DNA of 40,173 nucleotides from Tannerellaceae bacterium (lineage in GTDB: Bacteria; Bacteroidota; Bacteroidia; Bacteroidales; Tannerellaceae): the NCBI GenBank assembly GCA_031288175.1, contig JAITRW010000026.1:1-40173 (forward strand), in the 5' to 3' direction. Shown here one piece after another: positions 1 to 8,375 of the stretch. The number at the start of each line of letters is the position of its first letter. The first letter of the stretch is position 1. Position numbers and translations under genes: made by a program. Below the pieces are notes generated by a model. The model worked only from the letters and a program-made list of their open reading frames with translations, was not told where the DNA came from and made no database searches.

Positions 1-242
1 GTGTATTCTCCTCCCTCCTGCCTTTGGAGAATCTTCACGGTATCCGTACGTCCGGCGGCGGCACGAACCACTTGCACCATCACAGGAGACAGCACCGGAA
101 CACCCTCTTTGCCGTACTCATACGTCCGGCTCTCCTTATAGGGCATCTTATCTAACCGCATCCCTACCGAAAACGGGGAATGTAACTGCGCATGCACTGC
201 GCCAGCCAGCCATAAGGCTACAAAAACAATTATCCTTTGCAT
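1..242 (-). CDS. Secreted protein of unknown function, 3' end outside the window
   Basis: Eighty codons are visible, starting at the ATG at 242 and reading off the left edge. The N-terminus MQRIIVFVALWLAGAVHA, followed by Gln, is a clear signal peptide with an AxA-type cleavage site, so the product is exported. The mature part seen (SVGMRLDKMPYKESRTYEYG and on) matches no family I recognise. It starts 10 bp after the tyrS stop on the same strand, so the two are probably cotranscribed. The gene assignment rests on the signal peptide, the open frame and the tight spacing. Confidence 0.75.
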   Translation of the reverse strand, partial: MQRIIVFVALWLAGAVHAQLHSPFSVGMRLDKMPYKESRTYEYGKEGVPVLSPVMVQVVRAAAGRTDTVKILQRQEGGEY

Positions 243-252
243 AGCAGTGATT

Positions 253-1557
253 TTAATGTGAAACTATATACGGCGATTGGACAATGAGGAGGTGGTGGGA
301 TTTCTTGCCTTTTTGGACTAGCAGATATTTGCTTTTCAATAAGTGGGGAAGGGTGATGAGGGTGTCGGGGTCGGTGATTTTGATGCGGTTGATACTCAGG
401 CCGCCGTTTTGGACGAGCTTACGAAGCTCACCTTTGGAGGGGAAGATGGGAGCTTGGAGAGTGAGGAGGTCGACGACTTTGATGCCGGTTTCGAGATCAG
501 CGCGGCTGAGAGAATAACGCGGGAGGGTGTCGGCGATAGCTAAGAAGGTATCCTCATCTAAATTGGCTAGGGCATCGGCTGTACCCTGGAAGAGGATGGC
601 GGAGGTTTCGAGTGCTGCCTCGTAGTGGGCACGTGAATGTACCATGACGGTGATTTCTTTTGCCAAACGTCGTTGGAGGGCAGAAGGCCGTAGTTTGGCT
701 TCTTCTTCGATAGCGAGAATTTCCTCGCCTGTAAGGTCGGTGAAGATGCGGATGTATCTGGCGGCGTCAATATCAGAGACGTTGAGCCAGAACTGGTAGA
801 ACTTATAGGGAGAGGTACGTTTGGGGTCGAGCCAGATGTTGCCGGATTCGGTCTTGCCGAATTTGCCGCCGTCGGCTTTTGTGATGAGCGGACAGGTGAG
901 AGCGAAGGCCGTACCGCCGACTTTACGTCGTATGAGTTCCGTACCGGTGGTAATGTTCCCCCATTGGTCGGAGCCGCCCATTTGGAGGCGGCATCCTTCA
1001 TGCTCGTAGAGGTAAAGGAAGTCATATCCTTGCATGAGCTGGTAAGAGAATTCGGTGAAGGACATACCTTCGCCGGTATCGGGCTGGAGGCGTTTTTTGA
1101 CGGAATCTTTGGCCATCATGTAGTTTACGGTAATATGCTTTCCGATGTCACGGATGAAGTGGAGGAAGGAATAATCCTTCATCCAGTCATAGTTGTTGAC
1201 AAGTCGTGCAGAATTATGGATATGGGAATCGAAATTGAGGAATTTGGCGAGTTGTTCACGGATACATTTTTGGTTATGCCGGAGTGTTTCTTCATCAAGG
1301 AGGTTACGTTCGGCAGACTTCATCGAAGGGTCACCGATCATCCCTGTCGCTCCGCCGATGAGGGCGATGGGACGATGCCCGGCACGCTGGAAATGGCGCA
1401 ACATCATTACCCCTACCAAATGCCCGATATGGAGAGAATCGGCTGTGGGATCAATTCCCAAGTAACCGGCGATCATCTCTTTTTCCAACGCTTCTTCTAT
1501 GCCGGGCGTGATGTTGTGGATCATGCCACGCCACTGTAATTCTTGTAGAAAGTTCAT
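253..1557 (-). CDS. tyrS: Tyrosyl-tRNA synthetase
   Basis: A 434-residue class I aminoacyl-tRNA synthetase that charges tRNA-Tyr in the cytoplasm. The HIGH signature is intact (HIGHLV, about residue 43). The tyrosine-binding core follows ([16 protein letters not shown], then [11 protein letters not shown]). The KMSKS-type loop reads KFGKT in [14 protein letters not shown]. The C-terminal part around [17 protein letters not shown] is the S4-like RNA-binding domain of TyrS. Length is normal for bacterial TyrS. The ATG at 1557 lies 24 nt below a good TTTG-N19-TACTTTTG promoter. A secreted-protein gene follows 10 bp downstream. Identification is secure. Confidence 0.97.
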   Translation of the reverse strand: MNFLQELQWRGMIHNITPGIEEALEKEMIAGYLGIDPTADSLHIGHLVGVMMLRHFQRAGHRPIALIGGATGMIGDPSMKSAERNLLDEETLRHNQKCIREQLAKFLNFDSHIHNSARLVNNYDWMKDYSFLHFIRDIGKHITVNYMMAKDSVKKRLQPDTGEGMSFTEFSYQLMQGYDFLYLYEHEGCRLQMGGSDQWGNITTGTELIRRKVGGTAFALTCPLITKADGGKFGKTESGNIWLDPKRTSPYKFYQFWLNVSDIDAARYIRIFTDLTGEEILAIEEEAKLRPSALQRRLAKEITVMVHSRAHYEAALETSAILFQGTADALANLDEDTFLAIADTLPRYSLSRADLETGIKVVDLLTLQAPIFPSKGELRKLVQNGGLSINRIKITDPDTLITLPHLLKSKYLLVQKGKKSHHLLIVQSPYIVSH

Positions 1558-1580
1558 ATTTCTGTTTGTTTAAAACGTCC

Positions 1581-1611
1581 CAAAAGTAAACATTACCTTT
1601 GTGGGTACAAA
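1581..1611 (-). promoter_or_regulatory. tyrS promoter, Bacteroidota type
   Basis: Read on the minus strand: TTTG (1611-1608), 19 nt, then TACTTTTG (1588-1581), which fits the phylum consensus TTTG-N19-21-TAnnTTTG. The tyrS ATG is 23 nt beyond the -7 box. It overlaps the plus-strand -7 box of the divergent relA-like gene. Confidence 0.65.
1594..1601 (+). promoter_or_regulatory. -7 box upstream of the relA-like gene
   Basis: TACCTTTG matches TAnnTTTG and lies 28 nt before the ATG at 1630. A possible -33 TTTG at 1565-1568 is 25 nt away, a little long. It is interleaved with the tyrS promoter, so the divergent genes share about 70 bp. Confidence 0.5.
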
Positions 1612-1629
1612 TCCCAATCCAGCCCCTTG

Positions 1630-3729
1630 ATGGACGAAGCATTTTTTATCCCTGAAGAGAGAACTGCTTTTCTTGTGCGTTACAGGGAACTTGTCTCTGC
1701 GGTTGATAGTTTCCTCGAAAAGGAGGATCTCCACCTCATCAAGCGTATTTTCAGGGAGAGAGAAGGGAGCGATCTACACGGGCTGATCGGTCATATGGAA
1801 ACAGCCCTTATTGTGGTGAACGAGATAGGCCTCCGCCGAGAGCCTCTCCTTGCTTACGTTCTTTACCGTCCTGTCAGTAAGGCCCTCCTGTCTATAGAAG
1901 AGGTTGAGCATCTTTTAGGTAGGGAGACAGCTCATCTTCTCCGGCTGTTTCTTAAAACGACCTCCCTTTACGCCCGGAATACCGCCGTAAATACTGAAAA
2001 CTTTCATAACCTGCTTTTTTCTTTTGCTGAAGACGTCCGTGTCCTGCTACTCATGATTGCCGACCGGCTCTACTTGATGCGAAAAGGTAAACAACTTGCC
2101 GAAGAAGAACGGCTTCGTGTTTCGGAGGAAGCGGGCTCCCTCTTTGCCCCGTTGGCACACAGGCTTGGTCTGTATGCGGTGAAGAGCGAGCTTGAAGACC
2201 TTGTCCTCAAATATACCGACCCGCAGCAATTCGAGTTTATCCGCCATAAACTTAATGAGACCAAACGATCCCGTGATGCTTATATCGCCCAATTCATTGC
2301 ACCTGTCAGCGACCGTCTTCTCCGTGCCGGACTGCGCTTCGATATTAAAGGGAGGACTAAGTCTATTCACTCTATCAATAATAAGCTCAAGAAACAAAAA
2401 GTGGAGTTTGAAGGGATCTACGATCTTTTTGCCATACGGATTATTCTTGATACGCCGCCTGAGCGAGAGCGCGCGGAGTGCTGGTATGTATATTCCCTCC
2501 TTACGGACATGTACCAGCCCAACCCTTCACGGATGCGCGACTGGATATCGGTCTCCAAATCCAATGGTTACGAAAGCCTCCACATCACTGTACTCGGACC
2601 TCAAAAACGCTGGGTAGAAGTGCAGATACGGACACGACGGATGGATGAAGTGGCCGAACGCGGGCTTGCCGCCCACTGGAAATATAAAGGTGTCACCCTT
2701 CCTGATTTTGACATTGAACGAAACAATGAGATCTACGTTTTCACACCTGGCGGTGAACTTATCAAACTTCCTCAGGGTGCGACGATCCTTGATTTCGCCT
2801 TCGCTATCCACACGGCTCTCGGCTCTCGGTGTGTCTCGGCTCTTGTGAATGGGCGTAATGTACCTCTCAAACATGTTCTTCGTAGCGGGGATACGGTGAC
2901 TATTCTTACGTCCCCTTCCCAAGCACCCAAGCAGGATTGGCTCACTTTTGTGATTACCGCCCGTGCCCGTACCAAGATCAAACAGGCTCTCCGCGAAGAG
3001 GCGGCAAAAAATGTAGAAACAGCCAAAGAGACTTTACGGCGTCGTTTTAAGAATCGTAAAATTGAACTTGATGAAGCTGTCTTCATGCGATATACTAAGC
3101 GTAAGGGTTATAAGACCCTTACTGACTTTTATACGGACATCGCTTCCAATCACCTTGATCCCAATACTGTTATTGAGGAATACCTCGAACTGCTTCGCCG
3201 TGAGAATGAAACTCTTGTAACTACCGACATTCGTTCTGCCGATGAGTTCGTACCTCCACCTATCGTCTCTGTCGGTGAAGGAGAAGAGATCCTTTTCGAC
3301 GGGCAAAATGTCAAGGGAATGGAATACAAGCTTGCTTCTTGTTGTAACCCAATGCGCGGCGATCAAGTCTTCGGGTTCATTTCTACTCAAGGTATACGTA
3401 TTCACCGTACCGATTGTCCCAATGCTTCCGACATGGTGCATCGTTTCCCTCATCGTATCATCTCCGCACGGTGGAGCCGTCTTGATGATACGAACTGCGT
3501 TGCTACGTTACGAATCACGGGACGGGATGATTTGACCATTGTTTCTTCCCTGACTTCCGTAGTAACTAAAGAAAACGATATCTCTCTCCGTAATCTTACT
3601 ATTGACACGGCTGCCGGACTGTTCCAGGCCACACTTATCCTCTCTGCGCCCTCACCTACCGCTTTTACCCGTTTGATCAAAAAACTCAGGCCCCTGAAAG
3701 GGATCACTGCTATCCATCGCCTTTCTTGA
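1630..3729 (+). CDS. relA: RelA/SpoT-family (p)ppGpp synthetase with degenerate hydrolase domain
   Basis: A long RSH protein (699 aa) that makes the alarmone (p)ppGpp from ATP and GTP/GDP in starvation. Domain order is the usual one: N-terminal HD-type region (about 20-190), synthetase (about 225-355, with YDLFAIRI, GYESLH, VEVQIRT and AAHWKYK), TGS (about 365-430, IYVFTPGGELIKLPQGAT) and a C-terminal ACT domain (about 620-699). In the HD region the catalytic His-Asp (normally LLHDVVED) is replaced, reading LAYVLYRPVS, while the later ADRL motif is kept. Hydrolase activity is therefore probably lost and the protein should be a RelA-type synthetase. A TTG at 1627 directly precedes the ATG; I chose the ATG. 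Confidence 0.93.
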   Translation: MDEAFFIPEERTAFLVRYRELVSAVDSFLEKEDLHLIKRIFREREGSDLHGLIGHMETALIVVNEIGLRREPLLAYVLYRPVSKALLSIEEVEHLLGRETAHLLRLFLKTTSLYARNTAVNTENFHNLLFSFAEDVRVLLLMIADRLYLMRKGKQLAEEERLRVSEEAGSLFAPLAHRLGLYAVKSELEDLVLKYTDPQQFEFIRHKLNETKRSRDAYIAQFIAPVSDRLLRAGLRFDIKGRTKSIHSINNKLKKQKVEFEGIYDLFAIRIILDTPPERERAECWYVYSLLTDMYQPNPSRMRDWISVSKSNGYESLHITVLGPQKRWVEVQIRTRRMDEVAERGLAAHWKYKGVTLPDFDIERNNEIYVFTPGGELIKLPQGATILDFAFAIHTALGSRCVSALVNGRNVPLKHVLRSGDTVTILTSPSQAPKQDWLTFVITARARTKIKQALREEAAKNVETAKETLRRRFKNRKIELDEAVFMRYTKRKGYKTLTDFYTDIASNHLDPNTVIEEYLELLRRENETLVTTDIRSADEFVPPPIVSVGEGEEILFDGQNVKGMEYKLASCCNPMRGDQVFGFISTQGIRIHRTDCPNASDMVHRFPHRIISARWSRLDDTNCVATLRITGRDDLTIVSSLTSVVTKENDISLRNLTIDTAAGLFQATLILSAPSPTAFTRLIKKLRPLKGITAIHRLS

Positions 3730-3777
3730 ACGTATCTCAATCTATGCAAAGGCGAAAGGTATTTGGGATTCTTTCAT

Positions 3778-3999
3778 TTAATCAGGGACTTTAGTATGGG
3801 AGAGTTCCTCGCGGTAGGCACGAAAATCTTTCAAGATCTCCTCAATCTCTTCGATAAAGTAAGAATTGGTGACGTGGTGCAGAACCTCTTGATAGTAGGT
3901 TTCAATGGCTGCCAAGGCACAGATATCTTGACCGCGCAAGAGAAAATAAGGCTCGTCTTTCTCATTACACTGTTTGATCATTTGGATAGGATTCTTCAT
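3778..3999 (-). CDS. Small conserved-looking protein downstream of the helicase gene, function unknown
   Basis: A 73-residue acidic protein beginning MKNPIQMIKQCNEKDEPYFL and rich in predicted helix (LAAIETYYQEVLHHVTNSYF, then EEIEEILKDFRAYREEL). No signal peptide or membrane segment. It starts 12 bp after the helicase stop on the same strand, so it is probably translated from the same message. Composition and spacing support a real gene, but I recognise no domain and offer no function. The opposite-strand frame over the same DNA looks like a shadow. Confidence 0.7.
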   Translation of the reverse strand: MKNPIQMIKQCNEKDEPYFLLRGQDICALAAIETYYQEVLHHVTNSYFIEEIEEILKDFRAYREELSHTKVPD

Positions 4000-4011
4000 T
4001 AGGGGAATTAT

Positions 4012-6012
4012 TTAGTAGGTAAAGCGTCGGAAATGTGAAGAGGTGGAACAAACTTGTAGGTATTGGGGGTCAATGTCGCGAAAAAAACGGCTGGGCAGGC
4101 AAGGTTGTTCCCTTCGATTGGCATAATTAAAACGGGAGGTAGCGTAGGAAAGGAAACATTGCTGTCGCGCACGGGTGATGGCCACATAAAGGAGGCGACG
4201 TTCTTCTTCAAGGCCTTGTGGACTTTCGGTGGAAAGGGAATAGGGAAAAAGCCCCTCTTCAAGGCCGACGATGAAGACGTTTTCAAATTCAAGTCCTTTG
4301 GCAGAGTGGACGGTCATGAGGGTGACTCCGGAGGAGTTGTCGGTAACGTCTGTATCCTGATCGGTGAGGAGGGCAACGTCGCTGAGGTAGTCGGCGAGGG
4401 CTATGGCATCGGAGTTTTCTTCACGGCGTATTTGGACGAACTCTGCGATAGCCCGCAAAAGTTCTTCGGTGTTTTCAAGTCGGCTGATACCTTCGGTAGT
4501 GTGGTCTTTGCGCAAGTGAGCGAGGAGGCCGCTGTGTTGTACAATGAAAGAGGCCGCGGCGTCAGCGCTATGCTCGGCCGCGTAATCGGTACAAGCACGG
4601 ATAAGGTCGGCGAAGTGGGCAAGCTTGGTGCGGGTACCGGTATTAAGGGAGGGAATAAATTCGGCAGGATTGTTGATCACGTTCCAGAGGCTGAGGCTCG
4701 CAGTAGTAGCGGCGGTGGAGATTTTCATTACCGTGGAATCACCGATACCGCGGAGAGGATAATTGATAGTCCGGCGAAGCGCTTCTTCATCGTCATGATT
4801 AATGGTGATGCGGAAATAGGCGATGAGGTCTTTGACTTCTTTACGTTGATAGAAAGAAAGGCCTCCGTAAATACGATAAGGTATATTTTGTTTACGGAGG
4901 GCTTCTTCGAGCAATCGGGACTGTGCGTTGGTACGATAAAGGACTGCATGGTCGGCATAGGAATATTCCTGCCGGTGAAGGGATAGAAGTTGATGCGCGA
5001 TGGTGAAGGCTTCCTCAAAACCGGAATATGAGGAGAGGACACGCAGAGGGGTACCTTCTTCTCTTTCGGAAAAGAGGTTCTTTTGTATTTGTTCTTTGTT
5101 TTTTTGAATAAGGCTATTGGCGGCGGCGACAATGTTCCGTGTGGAACGGTAATTTTGTTCAAGGAGGAAGATCTTACATTCCGGATAAGTGTTTTGGAAA
5201 GAGAGGATATTGCCAATATTGGCACCCCGAAAGGAGTAAATGCTTTGTGCATCGTCGCCTACGAGGGTGACATGATGATGTTCTTCGCTTAGTCGGAGGA
5301 TGAGAGCATGCTGGGCATGGTTAGTGTCTTGATATTCGTCGACGAGGATATACCGGAATGTCTTGCGATACTTATCAAGGACATCGGGATGATCGCGGAA
5401 GAGGAGGTAGGTCTGAAGAAGTAGATCGTCGAAGTCCATAGCGCCGGCTTGCCGACAACGAATCTGGTAACGAGTATAGAGATCGCTGATGAGCGGGAGG
5501 TGACAGTTGAAATCGTATTCACGGGCTTCGCGGTTATGCTCGTAGGCAGTGGCGGTGATGAGAGCGTTTTTTGCGTTGGAGATACGTGTTTGTACGAGAG
5601 CAGGGAGATAGAGTTTGTCATCAAGCTGCATCTCTTTGATAAGGCTTTTAATGAGGCTTTTGGAATCGGCCGCATCGTAGATAGTGAAAGAGGAAGGGTA
5701 TCCGATACTGTCGGATTCATACCGGAGTATTCGGGCGAAGATGGAGTGAAAAGTACCCATGCGGAGGTAATGCACAGTGTCGTCACCTACAATGGCGGCG
5801 ATACGTGCTTTCATCTCACGGGCCGCTTTGTTGGTAAAGGTGAGAGCGAGAATGGCGTAAGGGGGGATACCTTGTTGCAGGAGGTGGGCGATCTTAGCGG
5901 TTAATACACGCGTCTTTCCTGAACCGGCGCCGGCAATGACTAACGAGGGCCCTTCGATAAAAGTGGCGGCAGTGCGCTGAGCATCATTGAGTTGGCGAAG
6001 GTAATCTTCCAC
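4012..6012 (-). CDS. pcrA: PcrA/UvrD/Rep-type superfamily 1A DNA helicase
   Basis: An ATP-driven 3'-5' DNA helicase acting in excision repair and conflict resolution. Walker A is AGAGSGKTRV, motif Ia ALTFTNKAAREMK, motif II DEYQDTN, motif III VGDDAQSIYSFRGA, motif IV EQNYRST, and motifs V-VI are VTLMTVHSAKGLEFENVF and EERRLLYVAITRA. The open frame runs upstream to 6090, but no ATG lies near the family N-terminus. A -7 box at 6038-6045 puts transcription start near 6031, so I prefer the GTG at 6012 (MEDYLRQLNDAQ and on, 666 aa), which matches the usual start of the family. The C-terminus lacks an extra domain. A 73-aa gene follows. Confidence 0.93.
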   Translation of the reverse strand: MEDYLRQLNDAQRTAATFIEGPSLVIAGAGSGKTRVLTAKIAHLLQQGIPPYAILALTFTNKAAREMKARIAAIVGDDTVHYLRMGTFHSIFARILRYESDSIGYPSSFTIYDAADSKSLIKSLIKEMQLDDKLYLPALVQTRISNAKNALITATAYEHNREAREYDFNCHLPLISDLYTRYQIRCRQAGAMDFDDLLLQTYLLFRDHPDVLDKYRKTFRYILVDEYQDTNHAQHALILRLSEEHHHVTLVGDDAQSIYSFRGANIGNILSFQNTYPECKIFLLEQNYRSTRNIVAAANSLIQKNKEQIQKNLFSEREEGTPLRVLSSYSGFEEAFTIAHQLLSLHRQEYSYADHAVLYRTNAQSRLLEEALRKQNIPYRIYGGLSFYQRKEVKDLIAYFRITINHDDEEALRRTINYPLRGIGDSTVMKISTAATTASLSLWNVINNPAEFIPSLNTGTRTKLAHFADLIRACTDYAAEHSADAAASFIVQHSGLLAHLRKDHTTEGISRLENTEELLRAIAEFVQIRREENSDAIALADYLSDVALLTDQDTDVTDNSSGVTLMTVHSAKGLEFENVFIVGLEEGLFPYSLSTESPQGLEEERRLLYVAITRARQQCFLSYATSRFNYANRREQPCLPSRFFRDIDPQYLQVCSTSSHFRRFTY

Positions 6013-6037
6013 ATTAAGAACTTTTGGAGACACGGAG

Positions 6038-6045
6038 CAAAGATA
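6038..6045 (-). promoter_or_regulatory. -7 box of the helicase gene
   Basis: TATCTTTG on the minus strand, 25 nt before the proposed GTG start at 6012 and just downstream of the HU terminator. I see no well-spaced -33 element. Its position argues against the upstream in-frame starts at 6090 and 6033. Confidence 0.6.
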
Positions 6046-6052
6046 GTAGAAT

Positions 6053-6086
6053 AAAAAAGCCGTCTCCCCCCACAAGGAAGACGACT
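6053..6086 (-). terminator. Rho-independent terminator after the HU gene
   Basis: Minus strand: AGTCGTCTTCC pairs, with G-U pairs, to the GGGGAGACGGCT arm across a short loop and runs into six T. A second perfect small hairpin (TACTCC / GGAGTA, 6104-6118) sits between the HU stop and this terminator. Confidence 0.75.
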
Positions 6087-6118
6087 TCACTTTCCCGTTC
6101 CTGTACTCCGAAGGAGTA

Positions 6119-6394
6119 TCAGTCTTTTACTTTCTCAGCCAATTCGGAACCTGCCTTGAACTTTACAGTCTTGCGTGCAGGAATTTCGATGGTTTGTTGT
6201 GTCTTGGGGTTGATGCCCTTTCGAGCAGCCCTTTCTGTAACTGAGAAAGTACCGAACCCAACAATAGAGATACGATCCCCTGCAGCCAATCCTTCACTGA
6301 TAGTTTCGATGAAAGCTTCAAAAGCCTTCTTCGTGTCAAGTTTGGAGAGATCGGCTTTCTCTGCCACAGCGTTCAAAAATTCTGTCTTGTTCAT
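6119..6394 (-). CDS. hup: HU-family DNA-binding protein
   Basis: A 91-residue histone-like protein that binds and bends DNA as a dimer. The N-terminal helices read MNKTEFLNAVAEKADLSK. The family signature GFGTFSVTERAARKGINP is followed by the arm and C-terminal strand-helix (TIEIPARKTVKFKAGSELAE). Length and motifs are exactly those of HU. It is monocistronic: a -7 box lies at 6458-6465 and a strong terminator at 6053-6086. Nothing distinguishes it from ordinary housekeeping HU. Confidence 0.97.
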   Translation of the reverse strand: MNKTEFLNAVAEKADLSKLDTKKAFEAFIETISEGLAAGDRISIVGFGTFSVTERAARKGINPKTQQTIEIPARKTVKFKAGSELAEKVKD

Positions 6395-6457
6395 GACGAA
6401 AAGTTTATGTATTTAATGGTGCTTGGTATTAAGATGAAACTGTCAGCTAACGGCAGT

Positions 6458-6465
6458 CAAAGGTA
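6458..6465 (-). promoter_or_regulatory. -7 box upstream of the HU gene
   Basis: TACCTTTG on the minus strand, 63 nt before the HU ATG at 6394. No clear -33 at 19-21 nt; the nearest TTG (6495-6493) is 27 nt away. Confidence 0.5.
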
Positions 6466-6515
6466 TTGCTATTTTTTACATGGCCTAAGATGCAACCATA
6501 GTTTTTGCAGAAAAA

Positions 6516-7544
6516 TTAAAGTTTTTCTTTCCGCTCCCTGTTCAATAGCGGAAGAAGGGCAATGCTTACCAGTCCACAAAGGCCGGTCCACACTGTTTGT
6601 ATCGTGTGGACAACCAGGGCAAAGGCGCCTGCATCGCTTTCTGCTACACCGAGATAACATAAAGTTGCCATTATCGCAAAGTGCCATGCACCGATACCGG
6701 CCTGCACCGGTACGGCTACAGCGATACTGCCCATCACAAAGGCCAGTATTCCCGTCCCGATTCCCAAATCTTTCGTAAAATCGAAAGCAAAGAAGGTTAC
6801 GTAAAAGTAAAGGAAGTACAACCCCCAGATCAATACCGTGTGTACGAGGAAAAGCCGTTTCCGTTTCATCGTCCAAACGCTTCGCATGCCTATCCACACG
6901 TTACCCAGCAATTCCCGCAGTTTCCTGACAAAACTAAAATCCTGCATATAGCGCAGTATAAACCATATCCCTATTATTCCCACTGCCAATACTACATACA
7001 ACCATACCGAACGGAATAATCCTCCCTGTCCGTTGAATAGAGAGGGGTGTGCTGTCAAAAACTCCCTCAAAAAGGGTACATTAAACAGAAGTACGAAAAA
7101 CGCAATCACCCCAACAGCCACCACATCGCTCACCCTGTCAATCAACAGTGTTCCAAACAACTTGGTGAAGGGGATCTTGTCGTACCGTGCCACCACACCA
7201 CAACGCCATATCTCTCCCACTCGCGGCAAGACCAGATTGACGGTATAATTTCCCAATACGGCGTGAATGGCGTTACATTTACGGAAAGGTGTCTCCAACT
7301 GGTCTAACAGCAGACACCACCTTACCCCACGTATGATATTCGCCATGAGTCCGAACAGCAACGAACCGGCAATTATCTCGTAACGCACTCCTTTTAGGAT
7401 ATCTTCCCACATCCTTGTCACGTCCACATCTCTGTATACGTACCATAGCAAACCAAGCCCTATAATGAGCGGTATACCTACTTTTGTGCCTTGCCGTACA
7501 GCTTTCTTTGCTGATAACCACCTTATAACGTCCGCTTTATCCAT
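6516..7544 (-). CDS. YbhN/LPG-synthase-TM-region membrane protein (UPF0104 type)
   Basis: An inner-membrane protein of 342 residues with about eight hydrophobic segments. It carries features of the lysylphosphatidylglycerol synthase transmembrane family: NIIRGVRWCLLLDQ, NYTVNLVLPRVGEIWRCGVV, LLIDRVSDVVAVGVIAFF and, near the C-terminus, VPVQAGIGAWHFAIM. Family members are lipid flippase-like or of unknown role; there is no catalytic LPG synthase domain here. I chose the ATG at 7544 (MDKADVIRWLS) because the promoter box at 7582-7589 lies inside the longer frame that starts at 7616. The gene starts 65 bp after rsmI ends, on the same strand but with its own promoter. Confidence 0.85.
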   Translation of the reverse strand: MDKADVIRWLSAKKAVRQGTKVGIPLIIGLGLLWYVYRDVDVTRMWEDILKGVRYEIIAGSLLFGLMANIIRGVRWCLLLDQLETPFRKCNAIHAVLGNYTVNLVLPRVGEIWRCGVVARYDKIPFTKLFGTLLIDRVSDVVAVGVIAFFVLLFNVPFLREFLTAHPSLFNGQGGLFRSVWLYVVLAVGIIGIWFILRYMQDFSFVRKLRELLGNVWIGMRSVWTMKRKRLFLVHTVLIWGLYFLYFYVTFFAFDFTKDLGIGTGILAFVMGSIAVAVPVQAGIGAWHFAIMATLCYLGVAESDAGAFALVVHTIQTVWTGLCGLVSIALLPLLNRERKEKL

Positions 7545-7581
7545 TGTATAGTTTATGAATAATATCAGATTTAAGCCGTTG

Positions 7582-7613
7582 CAAATGTACCCTTTTGTCC
7601 GTTTCTTGTTCAA
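7582..7613 (-). promoter_or_regulatory. Promoter of the YbhN-like gene
   Basis: Minus strand TTG (7613-7611), 21 nt, TACATTTG (7589-7582), with the ATG at 7544. The -33 element lies over the last codons of rsmI. Confidence 0.6.
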
Positions 7614-8308
7614 CAAGGAATGCCGGAAAGGATCAATACAAATTCACCTTTCGGTGGAGTTGTCCGGAAGTGAGAGAGGAGATCACAGAGTGTGCCGCGT
7701 AAAGTCTCTTCATGCCATTTGGAAAGTTCACGAACAACAGCGGCAGGGCGATCGGCGCCAAAGGAAAAAGATAGTTGGTCGAGGGTCTTGACTAGGCGGT
7801 GCGGCGATTCATAAAGGATGATAGTACGGGTTTCCCGACTGAGGAGAGTGATACGTGTCTGCCGCCCTTTTTTATGAGGAAGGAAACCTTCAAAGACGAA
7901 GGCGTCGGTAGGTAACCCCGAAATCGCAAGGGCCGGCACAAAGGCAGTAGGACCCGGAAGGCACTCCACACGGAGGCCACGGCGGATACATTCAAGCACG
8001 AGGAGATGACCGGGATCGGAGATACAGGGCGTCCCTGCGTCGGAGACTAAAGCCGCTGTGTGACCTGTTTCGAGGCGGTCGGTGAGCAGTTGAAGATTCC
8101 GCTGTTCGTTAAACTTGTGGTATGCAAACATACGGGTCTGTATACCATGGTGTTTGAGAAGGATGGAAGTTGTGCGCGTATCTTCGGCAAGGATAAAGTC
8201 CACGGAAGCGAGGATACGCAGGGCGCGGAGGGTGATGTCGTCCATATTTCCGACGGGAGTAGGGACGAGAGTAAGAGCTGCCTGTGGCGGTGTTGCAGAA
8301 ACTTCCAT
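7610..8308 (-). CDS. rsmI: 16S rRNA (cytidine-1402 2'-O) methyltransferase
   Basis: A SAM-dependent tetrapyrrole-methylase-fold enzyme that 2'-O-methylates C1402 in the decoding centre of 16S rRNA. Diagnostic RsmI stretches are present: LVPTPVGNMDDITLRAL, AEDTRTTSILLKHHGI, ALVSDAGTPCISDPG, CLPGPTAFVPALAISGLP and YESPHRLVKTL. The ATG at 8308 (MEVSATPPQAAL) gives 232 residues, normal for the family. A promoter at 8334-8364 lies immediately upstream, so the 18 extra codons up to 8362 are not used. It is divergent from kdsA. Confidence 0.95.
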   Translation of the reverse strand: MEVSATPPQAALTLVPTPVGNMDDITLRALRILASVDFILAEDTRTTSILLKHHGIQTRMFAYHKFNEQRNLQLLTDRLETGHTAALVSDAGTPCISDPGHLLVLECIRRGLRVECLPGPTAFVPALAISGLPTDAFVFEGFLPHKKGRQTRITLLSRETRTIILYESPHRLVKTLDQLSFSFGADRPAAVVRELSKWHEETLRGTLCDLLSHFRTTPPKGEFVLILSGIPC

Positions 8309-8333
8309 ACGTTTGTTAAGTTGATATCGGCCG

Positions 8334-8364
8334 CAAAGATAAATAGCTACTTTTGCACCCACAA
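8334..8364 (-). promoter_or_regulatory. rsmI promoter
   Basis: Minus strand TTG (8364-8362), 20 nt, TATCTTTG (8341-8334); ATG at 8308. Well spaced for the phylum consensus and partly overlapping the divergent kdsA promoter. Confidence 0.65.
8348..8355 (+). promoter_or_regulatory. -7 box of kdsA
   Basis: TACTTTTG lies 20 nt before the kdsA ATG at 8376, implying a very short leader. A TTG at 8321-8323 is 24 nt upstream. A second TACATTTG (8367-8374) touches the ATG and is too close to serve it. Confidence 0.5.
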
Positions 8365-8375
8365 TTTACATTTGT

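Noticed and set aside
4063-4986. Long plus-strand frame (307 codons) antisense to the helicase gene
   Set aside because: Antisense shadow of a well-supported helicase; no motif of its own.
8367-8374. TACATTTG as the kdsA promoter box
   Set aside because: It touches the ATG, so transcription would start inside the coding sequence; TACTTTTG at 8348-8355 fits better. An alternative later start would lose the conserved N-terminus.
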